From positions 1-55,062 of the forward strand of contig CAUJIV010000018.1 in NCBI GenBank assembly GCA_963205435.1: a DNA stretch of 55,062 nt, in the 5' to 3' direction. Below, in pieces: positions 51,418 through 55,062 of this stretch (its first letter is position 1; each line of letters begins with the position of its first letter). Below the pieces are notes generated by a model. The model saw only the letters and a list, made by a program, of their open reading frames with translations. It was not told the origin of the DNA and searched no databases. Source of the stretch: Pseudomonadota bacterium. Lineage in GTDB: Bacteria; Pseudomonadota; Gammaproteobacteria; Burkholderiales; Rhodocyclaceae. A program made the translations under genes and the position numbers.

Positions 51418-51423
51418 TACAAT
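51418..51423 (+). promoter_or_regulatory. -10 element of the dch-had-oah promoter
   Basis: TACAAT, 5 of 6 to TATAAT, with predicted start near 51430. There is no good -35, as expected when FNR replaces it at -41.5. The leader to the dch ATG would be about 190 bases. Confidence 0.65.
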
Positions 51424-51431
51424 ACAATGTA

Positions 51432-51487
51432 TGCATTCTATTACCTGATAATTTCATGCAATGCGCTATTTTTCATGATTTATCAGG
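51432..51487 (+). promoter_or_regulatory. Candidate repressor operator: TGCA motifs and long inverted repeat
   Basis: TGCA occurs at 51432-51435 and 51457-51460, overlapping and following the predicted start. The arms CCTGATAA (51444-51451) and TTATCAGG (51480-51487) are perfect inverted repeats, with inner CATG pairs at 51455-51458 and 51474-51477. BzdR/BoxR-type regulators of benzoyl-CoA genes in Azoarcus bind TGCA repeats within palindromes around the start. The repressor gene itself is not in the window. Confidence 0.45.
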
Positions 51488-51617
51488 ACAAGATCACAGG
51501 GCGGCGAATTGCGCCAGGCCTGGATCGAGAGAGGACTGGCCTCCAGGCGAACCCGGACGGGTCAGAAGCCGAGCCGTCAGGCAAGGCATCTGGCGGTCAG
51601 GCATTCAGGGAGAATGA

Positions 51618-52391
51618 ATGGAATCCTTCAAATTTTTGAAATATGGCGTTGCCGATGGCCTGGCAACCCTCACCATCGACCGGCCACCGCACAACGTCCT
51701 CGACATCGCCCTGATGGAGGAGCTCAACCGCGCCCTCGACATCGCCGCGCGCGAGGAGGCGGCCAAGCTCCTGATGATCACCGCGGCCGGTGAAAAGGTC
51801 TTTTCCGCCGGCGTCGACGTCATGGACCACACGCCGGACAAGGTGGTGCAGATGATCGATGTCTTCCACGGCATTCTCAAGCGCCTGATGGTCTTCCCGC
51901 TGCCGACGGTGGCGGCGCTCAACGGCTCGGCCATGGGTGGCGGCTGCGAGCTGGCCATCGCCTGCGACATGGTGGTCGCCACCGAGGACGCGCGCATCGG
52001 CCAGCCGGAAATCAAGCTGGGCGTGTTCCCGCCGATCGCCGCCATCCTGATGCCGCGCATCATGCCGCTGCCCAAGGTGATGGAACTGCTGCTCGGCGGC
52101 GGCCTCATCAGCGCCCAGGAGGCGCACGCCCTCGGCCTGGTCAATCGCGTCTTTCCGCGCGCCAGTTTCGTCGCGGACACGCGCGGCTTCCTCGACCAGT
52201 TTCTCAACCTGTCGCGCGTCGCCTTGATGTACACCAAGAAGGCGGTGCGCGAGGCGGCCGGCAAGCCCTTCTTCGAGGCGCTGTTCACCGTCGAGCAGAT
52301 CTACCTCAAGGACCTGATGGCCACCGCCGACGCGGTGGAAGGCCTCAACTCCTTCATGGAGAAGCGCAAGCCGGTCTGGCAGAACAAATGA
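51618..52391 (+). CDS. dch: Cyclohexa-1,5-diene-1-carbonyl-CoA hydratase
   Basis: 257-residue crotonase-family enzyme (BamR type). It adds water to the product of benzoyl-CoA reductase to give 6-hydroxycyclohex-1-ene-1-carbonyl-CoA. Crotonase marks are PPHNVLDIALMEELNRAL, the oxyanion-hole segments FSAGVDVMDH and LNGSAMGGGCELAIACD, and GQPEIKLGVFPP. The specific call rests on the adjacent had and oah genes in Thauera order. AGGGAGA precedes the ATG. It is the first gene of the operon. Confidence 0.92.
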   Translation: MESFKFLKYGVADGLATLTIDRPPHNVLDIALMEELNRALDIAAREEAAKLLMITAAGEKVFSAGVDVMDHTPDKVVQMIDVFHGILKRLMVFPLPTVAALNGSAMGGGCELAIACDMVVATEDARIGQPEIKLGVFPPIAAILMPRIMPLPKVMELLLGGGLISAQEAHALGLVNRVFPRASFVADTRGFLDQFLNLSRVALMYTKKAVREAAGKPFFEALFTVEQIYLKDLMATADAVEGLNSFMEKRKPVWQNK

Positions 52392-52488
52392 TCCGTCCCC
52401 GGCGCGAGGGTGCGCAAACGACGCAACGGGAAACATGCCTGGCTGCCGGCCCGGCCGCAGCCTGATATCGACCATCGGAGACCGAAAC

Positions 52489-53559
52489 ATGACCCCCAAG
52501 AGCATCCAGACCTGGCAGATGACCGAGCCGGGCAAGCTGGCGCGAACCGAAATCCCGGTGCCCGCGCTCGGTCCAGGCGAAGCGCTCGTCGAAATCCGCG
52601 GCTGCGGCGTCTGCCACACCGACCTGTCCTACTTCTACATGGGCGTGCCGACGATCCAGAAGCCGCCACTGACGCTCGGCCACGAGATTTCCGGCATGGT
52701 GGTCGCCTGCGACGAGCCGCTGATGCTGGGCAAGGAAGTCATCGTGCCGGCCGTGCTCCCCTGCAACAACTGCGAGATCTGCAAGGCCGGCCGCGGCAAC
52801 CGCTGCCTTTCGCAGAAGATGCCCGGCAACTCGATGGGCATCTACGGCGGCTTTTCCAGCCACATCCCGGTGCCGGCCAAGGACCTCTGCGTGGTGCATG
52901 AGCGCGGCGACATCCCGCTCGAGCACCTGGCCGTCGTCGCCGACGCCGTCACCACGCCCTACCAGGCGGCCAAGCGCGCCCGGCTGCAGGAGGGCGACCT
53001 GGTCATCGTCATCGGCGCCGCCGGCGGCGTCGGCAGCTTCATGACGCAGACTGCCAAGGGCTTCGGCGCCAGGGTCGTGATCGGCATCGACATCAACGAC
53101 GAGAAGCTCGAGTTCATGAAGGGCTACGGCGCCGATGCCACCATCAACCCGAAGGGCAAGAGCGCCAAGGAAGTGAAGGAACTGTTCAAGGCGATCTGCA
53201 AGGAGAAGGGTGTTCCGTCCAACTATGGGTGGAAGATCTTCGAGGTCACCGGTTCGAAGCCGGGCCAGGAACTGGCGCTGTCCCTGCTCTCCTTCATCGG
53301 CACCCTGGTGATCGTCGGCTACGGCACCGACGAGACCTCCTACATGCTGTCGAAGCTGATGGCCTTCGACGCGGAACTGATCGGCACCTGGGGCTGCCTG
53401 CCGCAGCATTACCCGAACGTCCTCGACATGTGCGTCGACGGCCGCATCGCTCTCGCCCCCTTCGTCGAGACGCGGCCGATGAGCCAGATCGAGCAGGTGT
53501 TCGACGAGGCCCACCACGGCAAGCTGAAGAAGCGCGTCGTCCTCACCCCGGATTTTTGA
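52489..53559 (+). CDS. had: 6-hydroxycyclohex-1-ene-1-carbonyl-CoA dehydrogenase
   Basis: 356-residue zinc alcohol dehydrogenase (BamQ type) oxidising the 6-hydroxy compound to 6-oxocyclohex-1-ene-1-carbonyl-CoA with NAD+. Catalytic zinc motif RGCGVCHTDLSYFYMG and GHEISG, structural zinc CNNCEICKAGRGNRC, and Rossmann motif VIGAAGGVGSF. The tail AHHGKLKKRVVLTPDF is typical of this subgroup. Start at 52489 has GGAG 8 bases upstream. A 97-base gap separates it from dch, with no promoter evident. Confidence 0.93.
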   Translation: MTPKSIQTWQMTEPGKLARTEIPVPALGPGEALVEIRGCGVCHTDLSYFYMGVPTIQKPPLTLGHEISGMVVACDEPLMLGKEVIVPAVLPCNNCEICKAGRGNRCLSQKMPGNSMGIYGGFSSHIPVPAKDLCVVHERGDIPLEHLAVVADAVTTPYQAAKRARLQEGDLVIVIGAAGGVGSFMTQTAKGFGARVVIGIDINDEKLEFMKGYGADATINPKGKSAKEVKELFKAICKEKGVPSNYGWKIFEVTGSKPGQELALSLLSFIGTLVIVGYGTDETSYMLSKLMAFDAELIGTWGCLPQHYPNVLDMCVDGRIALAPFVETRPMSQIEQVFDEAHHGKLKKRVVLTPDF

Positions 53560-53573
53560 TGAACCTGACCGCC

Positions 53574-53660
53574 TCGAACGCAAAGGACGCAAAGGCGCGA
53601 AGACCGCAAAGAACCCCCTTGTTCATCTCCGGTTCTCTTTGCGCCCTTTGCGTGTTTGCG
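53574..53660. repeat. GCAAAG-type intergenic repeat forming a long hairpin between had and oah
   Basis: The left half (53574-53614) repeats units such as CGCAAAGGACGCAAAGG and CCGCAAAGAACC; the right half (53631-53660) reads GGTTCTCTTTGCGCC then CTTTGCG, its inverted counterpart. It could fold into an imperfect hairpin of about 28 pairs. It looks like a dispersed palindromic element inserted inside the operon. No T-run follows. Confidence 0.75.
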
Positions 53661-53705
53661 ATCTCGGCGTCGCAAGAGGTTTGCTGACTTCACAAGGAGA
53701 AAACC

Positions 53706-54836
53706 ATGGCATTGGAATGGCTGCGCCGCGACAACGAGCTGAAGGACCATCAGCTCTTCGACAATTCCCATTTCGGCAAGGATGCGCCGACCATCATCTA
53801 CGAGGAGCGCCCGATCACCGACGAAAAGGGCGCCAGGGTTGACGGCCTCTACTCGGCCTGGATCTGGCTCAACAACCCGGGCCAGTACAACTCCTACACG
53901 ACGGAAATGGTGAAGGGCGTCATCGCCGCCTTCCAGCGCGCCTCGAGCGACCGCAAGATCGTCGCCGCGGTGTTCACCGCCGTCGGCGACAAGGCCTTCT
54001 GCACCGGCGGCAACACCGCCGAGTACGCCGCCTACTACTCGCGCCGGCCCAACGAGTACGGCGAGTACATGGACCTCTTCAACGGCATGGTGGACGGCAT
54101 CCTCAACTGCAAGAAGCCGGTGATCTGCCGCGTCAATGGCATGCGCGTCGCCGGCGGCCAGGAAATCGGCATGGCCACCGACATCACCCTGTCCTCCGAT
54201 CTCGCCGTCTTCGGCCAGGCCGGGCCCAAGCACGGCTCGGCGCCGGTCGGCGGCTCGACCGACTTCCTGCCCTGGTTCCTCTCCATGGAAGACGCCATGT
54301 ACAACTGCATCTCCTGCGAGACCTGGAGCGCCTACAAGATGAAGGCCAAGGGCATGATCACCAAGGTCGTGCCGGTGCTGAAGAAGGACGGCAAGTGGGT
54401 GCGCAACCCGCTGGTGCGCACCGACACCTACGTCGATGACGGCGAGATCGTCTACGGCGAGCCGGTCGCCGCCGGCCAGCGCGAGGCGGCGAAGAAGCTG
54501 ATGGGCGAATGCACCACCGACTTCGAGCTGCTCGACGCCGAGGTCAACGCCATGCTGTGGAAGTTCGCCAACCTGTTCCCGAACTGCCTGATCAACTCGA
54601 TCGACCAGATCCGCGCCAAGAAGAAGTTCTTCTGGGACCAGATGAAGGTCGCCAACCGCCACTGGCTGGCCGCCAACATGAACCACGAGGCCTGGCTCGG
54701 CTTCAACGCCTTCGACGCCAAGAAGGTGACCGGCAAGGACACGGTCGACTTCATCAAGTTCCGCCAACTGCTGGCCGAGGGCCATCTGTTCGGCGAGGAA
54801 TGGGCCGAAAAGGTTCTCGCCAAGCCGAAAGGCTGA
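53706..54836 (+). CDS. oah: 6-oxocyclohex-1-ene-1-carbonyl-CoA hydrolase (BamA)
   Basis: 376-residue crotonase-family ring-opening hydrolase; it adds two waters and yields 3-hydroxypimelyl-CoA. Strongly conserved BamA stretches are visible: AWIWLNNPGQYNSYTTEMVK, AFCTGGNTAEYAAYYSRRPN, NGMRVAGGQEIGMATDITLS and KHGSAPVGGSTDFLPWFLS. Length equals known Oah/BamA proteins. This gene is widely used as a marker for anaerobic aromatic degradation. AAGGAG lies 7 bases before the ATG. Confidence 0.97.
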   Translation: MALEWLRRDNELKDHQLFDNSHFGKDAPTIIYEERPITDEKGARVDGLYSAWIWLNNPGQYNSYTTEMVKGVIAAFQRASSDRKIVAAVFTAVGDKAFCTGGNTAEYAAYYSRRPNEYGEYMDLFNGMVDGILNCKKPVICRVNGMRVAGGQEIGMATDITLSSDLAVFGQAGPKHGSAPVGGSTDFLPWFLSMEDAMYNCISCETWSAYKMKAKGMITKVVPVLKKDGKWVRNPLVRTDTYVDDGEIVYGEPVAAGQREAAKKLMGECTTDFELLDAEVNAMLWKFANLFPNCLINSIDQIRAKKKFFWDQMKVANRHWLAANMNHEAWLGFNAFDAKKVTGKDTVDFIKFRQLLAEGHLFGEEWAEKVLAKPKG

Positions 54837-54844
54837 GCACCCGC

Positions 54845-54868
54845 AAGCCCGCTCCGGCGGGCTTTTTT
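54845..54868 (+). terminator. Rho-independent terminator after oah
   Basis: Stem AAGCCCGC/GCGGGCTT with loop TCCG, followed by a T-run to 54868. It begins 9 bases after the oah stop and ends the dch-had-oah operon. Confidence 0.93.
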
Positions 54869-54899
54869 GTATCATCTTCCGCAGCCTTGCCCGGTCGCG

Positions 54900-54928
54900 T
54901 TGACACGCCGAATCCGGGTGTATACCGT
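54900..54928 (+). promoter_or_regulatory. Candidate promoter of the final gene
   Basis: A perfect TTGACA (54900-54905) is followed by TATACC at 54921-54926 (15-base spacer) or TACCGT at 54923-54928 (17-base spacer). It lies between the oah terminator and the next start. Confidence 0.4.
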
Positions 54929-54977
54929 ATCCACAAAACACGCAGCCAACCCCCAGCAGGCGCAACAGGAGGAGCAC

Positions 54978-55062
54978 ATGACTGCCCGCCCCGGCGAACT
55001 CAAGCTCAAGCACCTATTCCAGCCCGGCCAGATCGGCAGGTTCAAGACCAAGAACATGATCA
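54978..55062 (+). CDS. Old-yellow-enzyme family reductase, N-terminal fragment (cut by window edge)
   Basis: 28 codons visible: MTARPGELKLKHLFQPGQIG then RFKTKNMI. The LKHLFQPGQIG...KNMI pattern is the standard opening of NADH:flavin oxidoreductases of the 2,4-dienoyl-CoA reductase type. AGGAGG lies just upstream. It follows a terminator, so it starts a new unit. Its place suggests a role in reducing an unsaturated CoA ester or a related step, but this is inference from location only. Confidence 0.75.
   Translation, partial: MTARPGELKLKHLFQPGQIGRFKTKNMI

Larger units (their letters stand above)
50900..51617. other. AT-rich regulatory region upstream of dch-had-oah
   Basis: 718 bases between the response regulator and dch. 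The stretch 51,050-51,250 is very AT-rich for this genome and has many TATAAT-like words. It carries the palindrome ATTGAG-A-CTCAAT (51133-51145) and a near-palindrome starting TGCATTTT and ending CATGCA (51072-51089). The proximal part holds the FNR-type box, -10 element and inverted repeat listed separately. Short open frames at 51,110-51,328 and 51,381-51,617 lack ribosome sites and family features, so no gene is called. Confidence 0.6.

Noticed and set aside
51381-51617. Open frames of 70-94 codons directly upstream of dch
   Set aside because: They overlap the FNR box, -10 element and inverted repeat, and none has a ribosome site.
53409-55013. Minus-strand open frame opposite oah and the end of had
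   Set aside because: Antisense to BamA, which is conserved residue by residue; the opposite product is Val/Gly/Ala-rich filler.

Overview
This window comes from a high-GC betaproteobacterium that can probably denitrify and degrade aromatics anaerobically, most likely in the Rhodocyclales or a nearby Sterolibacterium/Georgfuchsia-like lineage. The evidence is the long gene block rpoE-rseA-mucB-rseC-degP-lepA-lepB-rnc-era-recO-pdxJ-acpS, the plsX-fabH-fabD-fabG-acpP-fabF block, a NorC/NorB-type nitric oxide reductase, and a Thauera-type lower benzoyl-CoA pathway (dch-had-oah). Family calls are read from protein motifs by eye; no database search was run.

Layout. 1-1.3 kb is an accessory scar: the 5' end of an IS1595-like transposase, a decayed fragment of a large sacsin-like ATPase gene, and a 27-bp palindrome. 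1.3-4.2 kb is a nitric oxide reductase operon (minus strand) with a small membrane protein, a two-haem NorC and a NorB with a C-terminal extension. 4.5-7.3 kb holds tadA, a YkuD-domain protein without a signal peptide, an NRDE protein and ygfZ. 7.3-11.8 kb is mltG-tmk-holB-pilZ-tatD-ankyrin (plus strand). At 11,838-11,865 lies a near-perfect dif site, the XerCD chromosome-dimer resolution site, so the window probably spans the replication terminus. Gene orientation agrees: plus-strand genes run up to it from the left and an unbroken minus-strand block runs up to it from the right.

11.9-27.5 kb (all minus) holds a DUF1178 gene, tRNA-Leu, tRNA-Cys and tRNA-Gly behind a strong promoter, pgsA, uvrC coupled to a family-5 uracil-DNA glycosylase, nagZ, acpS, pdxJ, recO, era, rnc, a pilin-like DUF4845 protein, lepB, lepA, a glutaredoxin-like protein, degP, rseC, mucB, rseA and rpoE. 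27.8-43.2 kb holds nadB, ygfX-like, fabF, acpP, fabG, fabD, fabH, plsX, rpmF (too short for most callers), yceD, maf, an RsmI-like methyltransferase, sppA, a HAD phosphatase, rluC and rne with a long leader and a clear terminator. 43.2-50.9 kb holds a low-molecular-weight phosphatase, uvrB, an EamA transporter, pilU, dapE, prmB and a stand-alone response regulator.

50.9-51.6 kb is an AT-rich regulatory region with a well-formed FNR-type box. The box sits at class-II distance from a -10 element, and TGCA motifs and a long inverted repeat surround the predicted start. It drives dch-had-oah, which turns cyclohexa-1,5-diene-1-carboxyl-CoA into 3-hydroxypimelyl-CoA. A terminator follows, then the start of an old-yellow-enzyme-type reductase cut by the window edge. 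The most notable items are the dif site, the anaerobic promoter architecture upstream of dch, and the unusual NOR subunit composition.
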